NCBI GenBank assembly: GCA_017461345.1
Contig: JAFTYP010000004.1
Coordinates: forward strand, 1 to 37,869
Length of the DNA: 37,869 bases
Origin: Bacteroidaceae bacterium
Lineage (GTDB): Bacteria; Bacteroidota; Bacteroidia; Bacteroidales; Bacteroidaceae
Direction of reading: 5' to 3'
Part shown: positions 23,786 through 32,508 of the stretch, one piece after another
Layout of the letters: each line of letters starts with the position of its first letter
Position numbering within the stretch: the first letter of the stretch is position 1
The notes under the pieces: generated by a model
Databases searched by the model: none
Told to the model about the DNA's origin: nothing
The model's input: the letters and a program-made list of their open reading frames with translations, nothing else
Program-made: the position numbers and the translations under genes

Positions 23786-26218
23786 TCAAACGTCCTTCTT
23801 GCGGGAGAACATCCTCTTCCAGCGGCTCTTCTCCTCCGCTCTGCCATAGCCGTAACCATAACCGTAGCCATAGCCGTAGCCGTAACCATATTTCTTGGTC
23901 TTCGAGCGGCTGTCGTTGATAACGACGCAGAGGTGGTTGAAAATCTTCTCCTGATGCAAGCGTTCCAACTCGGGCAGGAAACGGCGGTCTATCTTCGTCT
24001 CACGCAAAACGTAAAGAGTCATGTCCGCCACACGATTGACAATACCGGCATCGGCCACCGCTTGAGCAGGCACATTGTCGATGACAATATAGTCATAATA
24101 CTTCTTTAATTCCTCAATACACTGCTCCAAACGGCCCGTCATCAGCAACTCTGCCGGATTGGGGGCCATAATGCCAGCCGGCAAGAAGTCCAGATTACAC
24201 TCCTTGTTCTTGGTGACAACCAGGCTGCGCACATCGTCCACCGAACCGGAAAGATACGATGTCAAACCCAAAGTATTGTCCATCGACATCAGACGGCTAC
24301 GGGTACGCTTGCGGATATCCGCATCTACAAGCACCACCTTCTTGCCCGTAATGCCCAACGTAGCAGCAAAGTTACCACTGATAAACGTCTTGCCCTCGCC
24401 CGGCATCGTACTCGTCAGCATAATGACACGCGCATCCTTATTGATAAACGACATGTTGAATCGCAACATACGGAACGCCTCCGACAGAACATCATCGTTC
24501 TGCTTGCTCACAACAATCTCGGAATCACCGGTGGCAGGCTGCCCGTGAGGCACCTCGCCCAAAATAGGAATAGTAGTGAACTTCTCAATATCGCGACGGC
24601 CATGCACAGTAGTATCGAATACCCTCCTCAGGAAGAACACCAGGAAAGGTATCATCAAACCAAGCATCAGGGCAACAAGCATAGTCACCTGAGTGCGTGG
24701 AGCAATGGGATGACGGTCGCCAAAAGGCCTCTCGACAACACGGATATTCGCCTCCGTGATAGCAAGTTGAAGAGCCGTCTCCTCACGCTTGTTGAGCAAA
24801 TAGGTATAAAGCGTCTCCTTAATAGCCTGCTGGCGGGCAATGTCAACCACCTGCTTCTCCTTCTGGGGAACAGACTGAATACTGCCCATCAACGCAACCT
24901 CCTCCTGCTTTGCCCTCTCCACCTGCAACCGAAGGCTCTCACTATAGCCCTTGAGAGAAGCAAGAACAGCAGCACGCATCTGCGAAAGATTGAGGTCCAT
25001 GTCATGAATAGTCGGACTATTCACCGAAGTGTTCTCAGCCAAACGGTTGCGGTTCAGCATCATCTGGTTGTAGTTCGAAATCTGAGAAGCAATGCCCGTG
25101 TCGTTGATGCCGCCCATTGTTGGAATAAGACTGTTCTCGTCCATGTTCTGAGTAACATAGTCAACCAGATATCCCACCATAGAGTATTGCATCTCAGCCT
25201 GTATGGTACGCTGGCGGGCAGAACTGCTCTGCGTAATAATAGCATCGCTGCTCGCCTTAAGATCCACAAGGCCACTGGTCTGCTTGAAGTCGGCCATCTG
25301 CCCCTCAACATCACTCAGTTCGGAATGAATGAGAGCAATTCGCTCCTCAATGAACTCGGAAGTACTCTTGGCAATCTGGTTCTTATCGTCGATAATGCTC
25401 TGCTTATAGGCATTAAGCAAACCGTTCAGGATGTCATCAGCACGTTGAATGTTGGAATCCGTGCAAGTGATTCGCACCAAAGTGCTCTCCTTGTCCACCT
25501 CACCACTCGTAACCTTATTGTACAAAATGATGGCGGCGTCTTCGATACTGATGCGCTGAACCTTAACACTCATACCAACAAAATTCTCCAACATGGCGGC
25601 ATCGGGAGTCAAAACGAAGTTGCCAAATGGCGTCTTCACCTCTTTTCCCCACTCGACCTTTGCAGTGAAATCGGACTCTTTCATGAGGGGACCATACTGA
25701 ACATCAGTGATGTTTCCGCCTCCGCAACTGTCGATTGTCAGCATGAAACTTGCCGGAACGGTAAACTCTGTTGTGAAGTTGGCAGTGAAAGGTCGTTTAT
25801 TGTAGAGCGAAACGTTGCGCAGTCCGCTGCGAACGCTGTACATAACGTCCAGTTGAAGTTTTTTTGCTACCTCTTGTGCCAGTTGGAAAGAATGCAGAAT
25901 GAAGACTTCATTCTTGACACTTGTTCCGGCAAGGACGCCGTTCAACTGCATCAAGGCGTCTGTGCTGATGTTGGAACGACGGCTGGCTCCTTGTCCATTG
26001 TCGTCTTTTACGAGCATTACGGCTTGTCGCAAGTAGATGTTTGATTGTGTGGCAAGGTAGAGTCGTGAGAGTGCGAGGCAGACGATGACGGAGAGAAGGA
26101 ACCATATTTTGTTGGCGACAAACATATCGTATATGTCGCGGAAGGTAAGGGCTTCTTCTGCTATGTTGTTCTTGGCTACACGACGGCGTGCAGTTGTGTT
26201 GTTGTTATTTGCGTCCAT
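23786..26218 (-). CDS. polysaccharide co-polymerase with tyrosine autokinase (Wzc-type BY-kinase)
   Basis: 810 residues. Layout: Wzz-type first membrane helix (about 37-55), a long periplasmic part with coiled coils (about 280-460), a second helix (about 512-530), then a cytoplasmic BY-kinase domain. The kinase has Walker A 'MPGEGKT' (605-611), Walker A' 'VLVDADIRK' (629-637) and Walker B 'YIVIDNVP' (710-717). Residues 777-792 are (Tyr-Gly)8, followed by a basic tail. C-terminal tyrosine clusters are the autophosphorylation sites of this family, but such a regular YG tract is odd. The protein controls export and chain length of an extracellular or capsular polysaccharide. It follows the Wza-type gene after 9 nt. 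The last 120 codons or so of the N-terminal part lie where plus-strand skew changes (near 25860). Confidence 0.94.
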   Translation of the reverse strand: MDANNNNTTARRRVAKNNIAEEALTFRDIYDMFVANKIWFLLSVIVCLALSRLYLATQSNIYLRQAVMLVKDDNGQGASRRSNISTDALMQLNGVLAGTSVKNEVFILHSFQLAQEVAKKLQLDVMYSVRSGLRNVSLYNKRPFTANFTTEFTVPASFMLTIDSCGGGNITDVQYGPLMKESDFTAKVEWGKEVKTPFGNFVLTPDAAMLENFVGMSVKVQRISIEDAAIILYNKVTSGEVDKESTLVRITCTDSNIQRADDILNGLLNAYKQSIIDDKNQIAKSTSEFIEERIALIHSELSDVEGQMADFKQTSGLVDLKASSDAIITQSSSARQRTIQAEMQYSMVGYLVDYVTQNMDENSLIPTMGGINDTGIASQISNYNQMMLNRNRLAENTSVNSPTIHDMDLNLSQMRAAVLASLKGYSESLRLQVERAKQEEVALMGSIQSVPQKEKQVVDIARQQAIKETLYTYLLNKREETALQLAITEANIRVVERPFGDRHPIAPRTQVTMLVALMLGLMIPFLVFFLRRVFDTTVHGRRDIEKFTTIPILGEVPHGQPATGDSEIVVSKQNDDVLSEAFRMLRFNMSFINKDARVIMLTSTMPGEGKTFISGNFAATLGITGKKVVLVDADIRKRTRSRLMSMDNTLGLTSYLSGSVDDVRSLVVTKNKECNLDFLPAGIMAPNPAELLMTGRLEQCIEELKKYYDYIVIDNVPAQAVADAGIVNRVADMTLYVLRETKIDRRFLPELERLHQEKIFNHLCVVINDSRSKTKKYGYGYGYGYGYGYGYGRAEEKSRWKRMFSRKKDV

Positions 26219-26227
26219 AGGTGGTGA

Positions 26228-27046
26228 TTATCTTTTGAGTGCGACGATGAGCGAAACGATGCTGACGATCATGCCGACAACGGTACTGCCGACAGAGAGC
26301 CAGGTATAACTCGTACTGCCTTTTACGCGTTGGCTTTTGTTGGGTTGGACGTAGATGACATCGTTCTGCTGCAGGTAGTATGCAGGTGAGTTGAAGACTG
26401 CCTGATTGTCGAGCAAATTGATTTCATAGGCTTTTCTCAATCCGTTTTCTTCGCGGATAACGAGGACGTTATTGCGGTGGGCGGTGTTTGTGAGGTCGCC
26501 TGCTTTGCCGAGTGCTTCGAGTATGGTGAGGCGTTCTCCTTGATAGGTTTGTGTGCCGGGTGCTTTGACGTCGCCCATGACGGTTACCTTGAAGCTCATT
26601 ATTTTTGTGTTGACTACGGCGTCGTTGATGTAGCCTTCGCCAATCATTCGGTTCTGTATGAGTGCTGATATCTCGCCTGTTGTCATTCCGCCGACGTGGA
26701 TTGTGCCGAAGATGGGAAACTCGATGTCTCCGTTTTTATTGACGCGGAAATAGGAGACGCCGGAGGAGACGTTGACGGTGTTTGTGCCTGTTTGTGAATT
26801 GTTACCGCCACCTATGAGTGTGTTGTTGTTGAAACGGGCGAGGAGTTCTGCGTCTTTGCTTGAGACGGAGATGGCGAGTTGGTCGTCGGGCTGTACCTTC
26901 AGTTCGAAGTAGTCTTTTATTTCCTGTGGTACGGCGTATTCTTGTGTTGCGCCTTGCAGGTATATCATCTTCTTGTTTGAGATGCAGGAGGTGAATAGTC
27001 CCAGGCAGAGGGCACATACGGGGAGCAGTTTTTCTATGCTTTTCAT
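26228..27046 (-). CDS. polysaccharide export outer-membrane lipoprotein (Wza-type)
   Basis: 272 residues. A lipoprotein signal (lipid Cys21 in 'LFTSCISNKK') is followed by the poly-export domain ('LKVQPDDQLAISVSSKD', 'YFRVNKNGDIEFPIFGTIHVGGMTTGEI') and an SLBB domain ('VTVMGDVKAPGTQTYQGERLTILEALGKAGDLT'). A hydrophobic segment lies at the C-terminus ('WLSVGSTVVGMIVSIVSLIVAL'), as is usual in Bacteroidetes members. It forms the outer-membrane exit channel for the polymer handled by the Wzc-type protein encoded 9 nt downstream. No glycosyltransferases adjoin the pair, so the rest of the pathway is elsewhere. Confidence 0.94.
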   Translation of the reverse strand: MKSIEKLLPVCALCLGLFTSCISNKKMIYLQGATQEYAVPQEIKDYFELKVQPDDQLAISVSSKDAELLARFNNNTLIGGGNNSQTGTNTVNVSSGVSYFRVNKNGDIEFPIFGTIHVGGMTTGEISALIQNRMIGEGYINDAVVNTKIMSFKVTVMGDVKAPGTQTYQGERLTILEALGKAGDLTNTAHRNNVLVIREENGLRKAYEINLLDNQAVFNSPAYYLQQNDVIYVQPNKSQRVKGSTSYTWLSVGSTVVGMIVSIVSLIVALKR

Positions 27047-27072
27047 TTTCCTTTATTCAAAAGTTTAGCACG

Positions 27073-27080
27073 CAAAATTA
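27073..27080 (-). promoter_or_regulatory. -7 box of the polysaccharide export pair
   Basis: TAATTTTG on the minus strand, 26 nt upstream of the start at 27046. The DNA beyond is an A-rich tract on the plus strand; no clear -33 TTG is seen. Confidence 0.55.
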
Positions 27081-27198
27081 CTAAAAAAAAATCATACTTG
27101 GGCTATTTGGCGAAAAAAAACGTGTATTCTGCTCTATTTATAAGAAAGAAATTCCTAACTTGCGCCCGATTTTTGTAACACGACGCTTTTGTTTTCCA

Positions 27199-27714
27199 AT
27201 GAGTAGATTGTTTGCTATCCTTTTTCTGTTCTTTTTTTGTGGCACTGCTGTGCTGGCAGAGGACAGGGATTCGTTGATTCTCGACCACGAAAATATGTTC
27301 AAGGGCTATGCTTCATACTATGCCAATATGTTGCATGGTCTGCGCATGGCGAACGGTGAGTTGTATCATCGCGACAGCATGACTTGTGCGCATCTGAGGC
27401 TTCCGTTCGGCACTTTGCTCCAGGTGCGCAATCCGCGCAACGGGCGGTCTGTGGTTGTTCGCGTCACCGACCGTGGCCCCTACTCCAAGCGTTTCGTTCT
27501 CGACCTCAGCCGAGCCGCTGCCAGGAAGTTGGGCATTATCCATGTCGGCTATGCCAAGATGGAGATTACGCCTATTCTGCCCAGCGAGATTCCTTACAGG
27601 ACGAAGAAGAAAAAGCCGTACAAGATGCCCGACATCTGCAAATTCGACATGCCCACCGAGGCCTACCCTATTGCTGTTTGGCAAAACGATTCCACACAGA
27701 GGCTACGGCCATGA
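27199..27714 (+). CDS. RlpA-like protein (double-psi beta-barrel)
   Basis: 171 residues. The signal peptide (MSRLFAILFLFFFCGTAVLA) supports the ATG at 27199 over an earlier open frame. A DPBB domain covers about 38-130, with 'GYASYYANMLHGLRMANGE' (the RlpA 'A-S-x-Y...G-x-x-T-A-N/S-G' start), 'AHLRLPFGTLLQVRNPRNGRSVVVRVTDRGPY' and 'LDLSRAAARKLGI'. No C-terminal SPOR domain is present. RlpA proteins are septal lytic transglycosylases in Pseudomonas, but activity varies between species. It is probably a periplasmic wall-associated protein. It is transcribed divergently from the polysaccharide export pair and converges on the sulfatase. Confidence 0.88.
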   Translation: MSRLFAILFLFFFCGTAVLAEDRDSLILDHENMFKGYASYYANMLHGLRMANGELYHRDSMTCAHLRLPFGTLLQVRNPRNGRSVVVRVTDRGPYSKRFVLDLSRAAARKLGIIHVGYAKMEITPILPSEIPYRTKKKKPYKMPDICKFDMPTEAYPIAVWQNDSTQRLRP

Positions 27715-27770
27715 CATTCAGCGACTTTTGCCAGTTCAGGAATAAGACACGAGGTTGTCCCGAAAAAAGG

Positions 27771-27842
27771 TTAAGCATTATTCGAATAATGGTTAAGGGT
27801 TTTGGACGGAATGGTTAACCATTATTGTCAAAACCCTTAACC
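27771..27842. repeat. 22-bp-period palindromic array, class I, four copies with nested inverted repeat
   Basis: TTAA cores lie at 27771, 27793, 27815 and 27837, exactly 22 bp apart. GGTTAAGGGTTTTG (27791-27804) and CAAAACCCTTAACC (27829-27842) are perfect 14-bp inverted arms. Between them the 14-bp palindrome AATGGTTAACCATT is centred on the same axis (27816/27817). The first two copies also form the 16-bp palindrome CATTATTCGAATAATG. The array lies between the convergent ends of the rlpA-like gene (27714) and the sulfatase (27851). Confidence 0.8.
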
Positions 27843-27850
27843 TATTTTTC

Positions 27851-30829
27851 TTACTGCCTTTGCAGGTATTTCTTTCCTTGCCGGATGTGGATGCCGGAGG
27901 AGCCTTCGACGATACGCCGGCCGAGCAGGTCGTAGGTCGGCATATCTGCTGTAGAATTCGGCACAGGGAGCACCATTCCGGTAATAATATCGTTGGGGAC
28001 AACGTCGAGTGTCCAGAAAGAACGGTGGTTTGTGCCTGCGGCAGCGGCATACGTCTGCACCAGGCAATCGGCCTGATTGCTTTCTGCCCGCAAATTCAGC
28101 CCGATGGTTCCGGAGGAGAAATCGTGAGGCGTGACCGAAGTACACGCAAAGCCATACCTGCCACCCTCTGAGGTTGAAGAGGCCACATAGTACTCCACAC
28201 CATTGTTGCCCATGCAGACTACGGTGCCCGAAGCCTTAGCATAGCCTTGAATGTAACGGCCGGTCTTCACATTTCGCACGAAATAGCAGTTGGCATTCCT
28301 CGTCGGTTCGAACACCCAATAAGCCGCATCTCCCACACTGCCCTCGCAGGTAATGCGATTGTCGCTCGCCCTGTTGTCCACCATATAAGCCGGTGTGCCA
28401 CTGAAATTGCGGATGGTGTAGGCATGAGCCTTCAGAGGCCAGTCCTCCAGGGCAGGCTCGTCGTCGTCATTGCCCGGATAAAAAGGCGAAGGGTCGAACG
28501 TTCCGTCGTAAATCTGCTTAATCTGTTCGGCAGAAAGAACACCCTTGAAGAACCAGGCATCGTCTATGTAACCCTTGAAATAATCCTTGCCCGCCTTGTG
28601 CCCGCCCATGCGGAACCCACCGGTACACGCCTCGAAAGCCGGCGAACTGACAGTGCAGTCGCGCTCACCATTTATGTAATATGTGACACTCTGGTCTGCC
28701 GGATTGCACACCACAGCGACGTGTTGCCACGTACCCGGCTTGAGAGAACCGGCCGTTGCACGCTGCTGGGAGGCGCCCAGGAAGTTGTCGTAGAAAAACG
28801 TCGGCTCGCCACCACCCGTGGGAACCTCTGCCCTGGCATAAAGATAGAGACGGCCCGTGCCCGCATTATCCTTCTGGGCCAAAATAACCTCGTCGCGGAA
28901 ATACACATTACCGTCGGACTGATTGCTCGCATTGGGAGCAGCCGTATTCTCATCGAACACCCAGGCACAAAACGTCGTCTGCGTAGTGCGCGTATCAAAA
29001 ATACCGGTAGTATTCAAATCAACATACTGGCCATTGCCATTGAGGCGCAAAGCCTTGCCAACCTTTCCACTGCCATAAGACACACCATTCGCGCTCGGAG
29101 TAAGCACATACCTGGAAGGAGATGCGTCCTCCAGATTGCCATCGAAAGGATAATGGAAGATTAGTTCGGTCTTCGTGTCGGCAATATCCTCCGCCACACT
29201 CAAACCAACATTCCTTGCCCAAGAGTTCCACATCGACTTCATCTCACGCACCTTCTCCGGATACTCCGCAGCAACATTGTTCGACTCCGACAGGTCGTGA
29301 GCCAAATCGAACAACTGCCAGCCACCATTAGCCAAAGCAGTAAGACGCCAATTACCCTTGCGGACAGCCTTACCCCTCTCGTGCTCCCAAAACATCACAC
29401 GCTCGTCATCCCATTCGTCCCTCTCCTGAAGCAAAGAAACAAAACTGCGTGCCTCGTCACAAAGCGGCTTAATGCTGTTGCCACCATAGAACGAAGGATA
29501 AGAAGCACCCGCAAGTTCCATACAAGTAGGCATCACATCCAGGAAACTGCAAGGCTGCGACATGATGGTTCCCTCCTTGGCCTCCGCCATACCTGCAGGC
29601 CAATGCACAATAGTAGGAGCAGCCACACCACCATGGAACTGCGTCGTCTTCCAGTAACGGAAAGGCGCATTCACCGCCCCAGCCCAGCCGGTATGCAGAT
29701 AATTATACGTCAACTGACCACCTGGCGTAGGCGAATTATGAACAACCATCTGCCCATCACGAGTGCGATCATGACGGTCGAAACTGCCAATGCCATGGTT
29801 CTCACTCGAAGCACCATTGTCAGAAGTGAAAATAATCAACGTGTTATCATAAAGACCACGACGCTTCAACTCATCAATGATTCGCCCAATATTCTGGTCC
29901 ACACAGTCAATCATAGCCGCATGCACCTCCATATTTGCCGCCTGGAAAGCCTTGTTCGACTCATTCTCCCATTTACGGCCGGAAGCATTCTCAACCACAG
30001 GCATCTCATCGGTATTGATAAGACCAAGTTCAAGCATACGATTGTAACGGCGCTCACGCATCACATCCCAACCCTCGTCATACCTTCCCCTGTACTTTGC
30101 AATATCCTTTTCCTTTGCTTGCACAGGCCAATGCGGTTCCTGAAAAGCAACATAAATGAAGAAAGGCTTGCCGTCGGCAGTCATCTCGTCCAACATATCT
30201 ATTGTCTTATCCGCAACAAAGTCGGCATAATAGAAATCCTTGGGAATACTATCGGTGAAGAGAGGCTCCTCGTTATGCACAAGAGAGAAAGGATCGAAGT
30301 GATCGGTAACGCCCCAAATGGTTCCCCAATGCTGGTCGAAGCCTCTGTTGCATGGATAGGTTTCGACTGGTGCGAAAGGACGATTGTTAAACGTGCTTTG
30401 ATGCGCAAGCCATTTCATTTGATCGGCATTATTGCCCAATCCTTGTGTAAGGGAAAGGTGCCATTTCCCGGTCATGCCTGTATGGTATCCGGCGTCGCGA
30501 AGGACTTCGGGAATAGTGACACAGTCTCGCGAAAGGCTTTGCCCCATGCCTGTGATGCCGACGGTTTGTGCGTAACGTCCTGTCATGAGTTGGGCTCGCG
30601 AGGGGCAGCTGCGACCGGAATTGTAGAACTGAGTGAATCGCATGCCTGATGTTGCCAGTGCGTCCAGGTTTGGGGTTTCCACTTCGCCGCCAAAGCATCC
30701 GATGTCGGAATATCCGATGTCGTCGACGAGGATGAGCATGATGTTTGGTCGTTGCGTTTGCTGTGCGAAGGCGACTGCCGGCAGTAGGGCCGGCAATGCT
30801 TTCAGTGCGCGTTGATATTTGTATGGCAT
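27851..30829 (-). CDS. multidomain sulfatase (serine-type active site) with LamG and lectin-like modules
   Basis: 992 residues. A signal-like N-terminus ends near residue 22. The sulfatase domain (about 26-520) has metal ligands in 'ILVDDIGYSD' (Asp36, Asp37) and the active-site signature 'SGRSCPSRAQLMTGRY'. There the residue turned into formylglycine is Ser74 (S-x-P-S-R), so it is a serine-type sulfatase needing a radical-SAM maturase encoded elsewhere. A LamG-like domain follows (about 555-760, 'FHYPFDGNLED', 'KALRLNGNGQYVDL'). Next is a module of about 150 residues with 'FVRNVKTGRY' and 'AGTNHRSFW', also found twice in the protein encoded upstream. The end is 'YDLLGRRI...GIHIRQGKKYL'. It probably acts on sulfated host or dietary glycans at the cell surface or periplasm. 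The gene starts 12 nt after the upstream gene. Confidence 0.92.
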   Translation of the reverse strand: MPYKYQRALKALPALLPAVAFAQQTQRPNIMLILVDDIGYSDIGCFGGEVETPNLDALATSGMRFTQFYNSGRSCPSRAQLMTGRYAQTVGITGMGQSLSRDCVTIPEVLRDAGYHTGMTGKWHLSLTQGLGNNADQMKWLAHQSTFNNRPFAPVETYPCNRGFDQHWGTIWGVTDHFDPFSLVHNEEPLFTDSIPKDFYYADFVADKTIDMLDEMTADGKPFFIYVAFQEPHWPVQAKEKDIAKYRGRYDEGWDVMRERRYNRMLELGLINTDEMPVVENASGRKWENESNKAFQAANMEVHAAMIDCVDQNIGRIIDELKRRGLYDNTLIIFTSDNGASSENHGIGSFDRHDRTRDGQMVVHNSPTPGGQLTYNYLHTGWAGAVNAPFRYWKTTQFHGGVAAPTIVHWPAGMAEAKEGTIMSQPCSFLDVMPTCMELAGASYPSFYGGNSIKPLCDEARSFVSLLQERDEWDDERVMFWEHERGKAVRKGNWRLTALANGGWQLFDLAHDLSESNNVAAEYPEKVREMKSMWNSWARNVGLSVAEDIADTKTELIFHYPFDGNLEDASPSRYVLTPSANGVSYGSGKVGKALRLNGNGQYVDLNTTGIFDTRTTQTTFCAWVFDENTAAPNASNQSDGNVYFRDEVILAQKDNAGTGRLYLYARAEVPTGGGEPTFFYDNFLGASQQRATAGSLKPGTWQHVAVVCNPADQSVTYYINGERDCTVSSPAFEACTGGFRMGGHKAGKDYFKGYIDDAWFFKGVLSAEQIKQIYDGTFDPSPFYPGNDDDEPALEDWPLKAHAYTIRNFSGTPAYMVDNRASDNRITCEGSVGDAAYWVFEPTRNANCYFVRNVKTGRYIQGYAKASGTVVCMGNNGVEYYVASSTSEGGRYGFACTSVTPHDFSSGTIGLNLRAESNQADCLVQTYAAAAGTNHRSFWTLDVVPNDIITGMVLPVPNSTADMPTYDLLGRRIVEGSSGIHIRQGKKYLQRQ

Positions 30830-30841
30830 ATCTGCTCTTTT

Positions 30842-32274
30842 TTACTTTAGGATTTTCTTTCCGTTCACGATGTTGATGCCTTTTTGCATTTTGCTGAGGC
30901 GTTGTCCGGCAAGGTTGTAGATGTTCTCTACGTTGGGGATGGTGTTGGGGATGGTGTTGATGTCTGTTGGGTCATTGCCTTCGAAGTAGAATGCTTTGAT
31001 GCCTGCGTTGCCGGTGATGTAGGCCTTGCCTGCGGGTATGTTTGTGCCAGGGGCTGCTTTGTAGAAGCCTATTGTGCCTTCGTTGTCTGCCAAAACGTAT
31101 TGTGTGCCGTCGGCTGTGATGCCTGTTGAGGGCACGAGGTCGTTGGCCGAGATGTCGCTTGTGGCTGTTTTTGCAATGGTTGCGAAGTTTGTTCCTTTGA
31201 GGATGACGGCTGAGCCGGCTGGGATGTCGGCAACTTCGTTAAGGCTTACATAGGTGCCGTTTACTGTGGCGGTGTATGCTTGGGCACCGAGAACGAGGAC
31301 GTCTTCTGTGGCGCAGTAGGTGGCATAGCCTGCTGATGTGATTGTTTGAGGCTGGAGTTCTGTGAATTTCCAGAAGGAGCGGTGGTTGGTTCCGGCTTCG
31401 GATGCGTAGGTCTGTACGATGTTGTCGTTGCGCCAGTTCCAGCCGATGCTGCCGGCTGTGAAGGTGAGGTTTGCCTGGTCGGCAGAGGTGAGGCCGAAGC
31501 AATCGTTGCCTTCTTTGTCGCTACAGTTGAGGATAACGTATGCGACTGGAGTGGTGCCCATCACGACGGGGACTTCTGCTGTTGCGGAGCAGGCTTGTGC
31601 ATAGCGGCCGGTCTTTACGTTCTTGACATAGAACTGGCCGTTGCCAGCGTCTTCGAACTGCCAGAGGCTGGCGTTGTCCAGTGCGCCCATTGCGAGTTCG
31701 TCGCCGCCGTTGTCCTTGACATAGACGTTGTTGTCCTGACGGTTTGACATGACATAGACTTTACTTGTGCTGATGGTCATCGGGGGAGTCACCAGGGTGA
31801 ATTTCCAGAAGGAGCGGGGTTGGTTCCGGCTGCGGCGGCAAAGGTCTGTACGGTATTGTCGCCTTTCCAGTTCCAACCGATGCAGCCGGCGGTGAATTCG
31901 CAGTTGCTTTGGTTGGTGGATGTCAGGCCGAACATGTCGGTTCCCTCTGCGGGGCATTCCTTCACACGGTATTCCACCGGGCTGTCTCCCATAGTGACAT
32001 TGACTTCGGCCGAGGTGCTGCACTGCTGTGCATAGCGGCCTGTCTTCTTGTTCTTCAGGTAGTAGCAACCATTGTTTGCAGTAGCAATGAGTTGCCAGAA
32101 GCAAGCATCGTCGAGCGCACCCATCTGGATGATGTCGACGCCAGTGTCTTTGACATAGAGATTGACATCATTACGATTGGCAATGGTGTAGTACTGGCCA
32201 CTCTCGATGGTGAGGGCAAACATTGACTGTACCGAACATAGAACGGCAAAAAGAAGGAGTAGATTTTTTTTCAT
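30842..32274 (-). pseudogene. secreted protein with two lectin-like modules, interrupted by a one-base frameshift
   Basis: The gene starts at ATG 32272-32274 (signal peptide MKKNLLLLFAVLCSVQSMFA) and ends at 30842, about 477 residues if repaired. The first frame runs through module 1 ('YYTIANRNDVNLYVKD', 'KTGRYAQ', 'GCIGWNWKGDN') and then reads AGTNPAPSGNSPW and stops at 31789. The other frame continues without loss: RSFWKF, module 2 ('VYVKDNGGDE', 'FYVKNVKTGRYAQ', 'IGWNWRNDN', 'AGTNHRSFWKF'), a C-terminal domain and the tail 'NIYNLAGQRLSKMQKGINIV'. Where module 2 has AACCACCGC, module 1 has AACCCCGC: one A is missing at the CCCC run (31816-31819 on the plus strand). This can be a true mutation, phase variation or a sequence error. 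The module is probably a carbohydrate- or protein-binding unit. It shares a transcript with the sulfatase. Confidence 0.85.
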
Positions 32275-32405
32275 ATTGATATCATTTTGTGTGAATGTAT
32301 ATATTTTTCTCAATCATTCGTTGTGAATATACAACAAACACGATTGCTTGCCCGTATGGAAACTTACGGATGGGGTAACATCGCAAAAGCAATACTCAAA
32401 CGATG

Positions 32406-32434
32406 CAAAGTTAAAAAAATCCGCTCAATCTCAA
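32406..32434 (-). promoter_or_regulatory. promoter of the module protein-sulfatase operon
   Basis: TAACTTTG on the minus strand at 32406-32413 fits TAnnTTTG, and a TTG at 32432-32434 lies 18 nt upstream. It gives a leader of about 130 nt before the start at 32274. The 431-nt gap holds this promoter and the inverted repeat at 32509-32598; the remaining part is A/C-rich and shows nothing else. Confidence 0.5.
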
Positions 32435-32508
32435 GCATAAAGATAAATTTTTTTTGCTTTTTTTTCAGGAAATGCAGTCCTTGCTTCGTCAGGCTGAGAA
32501 CCTCTCCG

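Noticed and set aside
29297..30649. A 450-codon plus-strand open frame opposite the sulfatase
   Set aside because: It mirrors the codon bias of the sulfatase on the other strand and has no recognisable motif.
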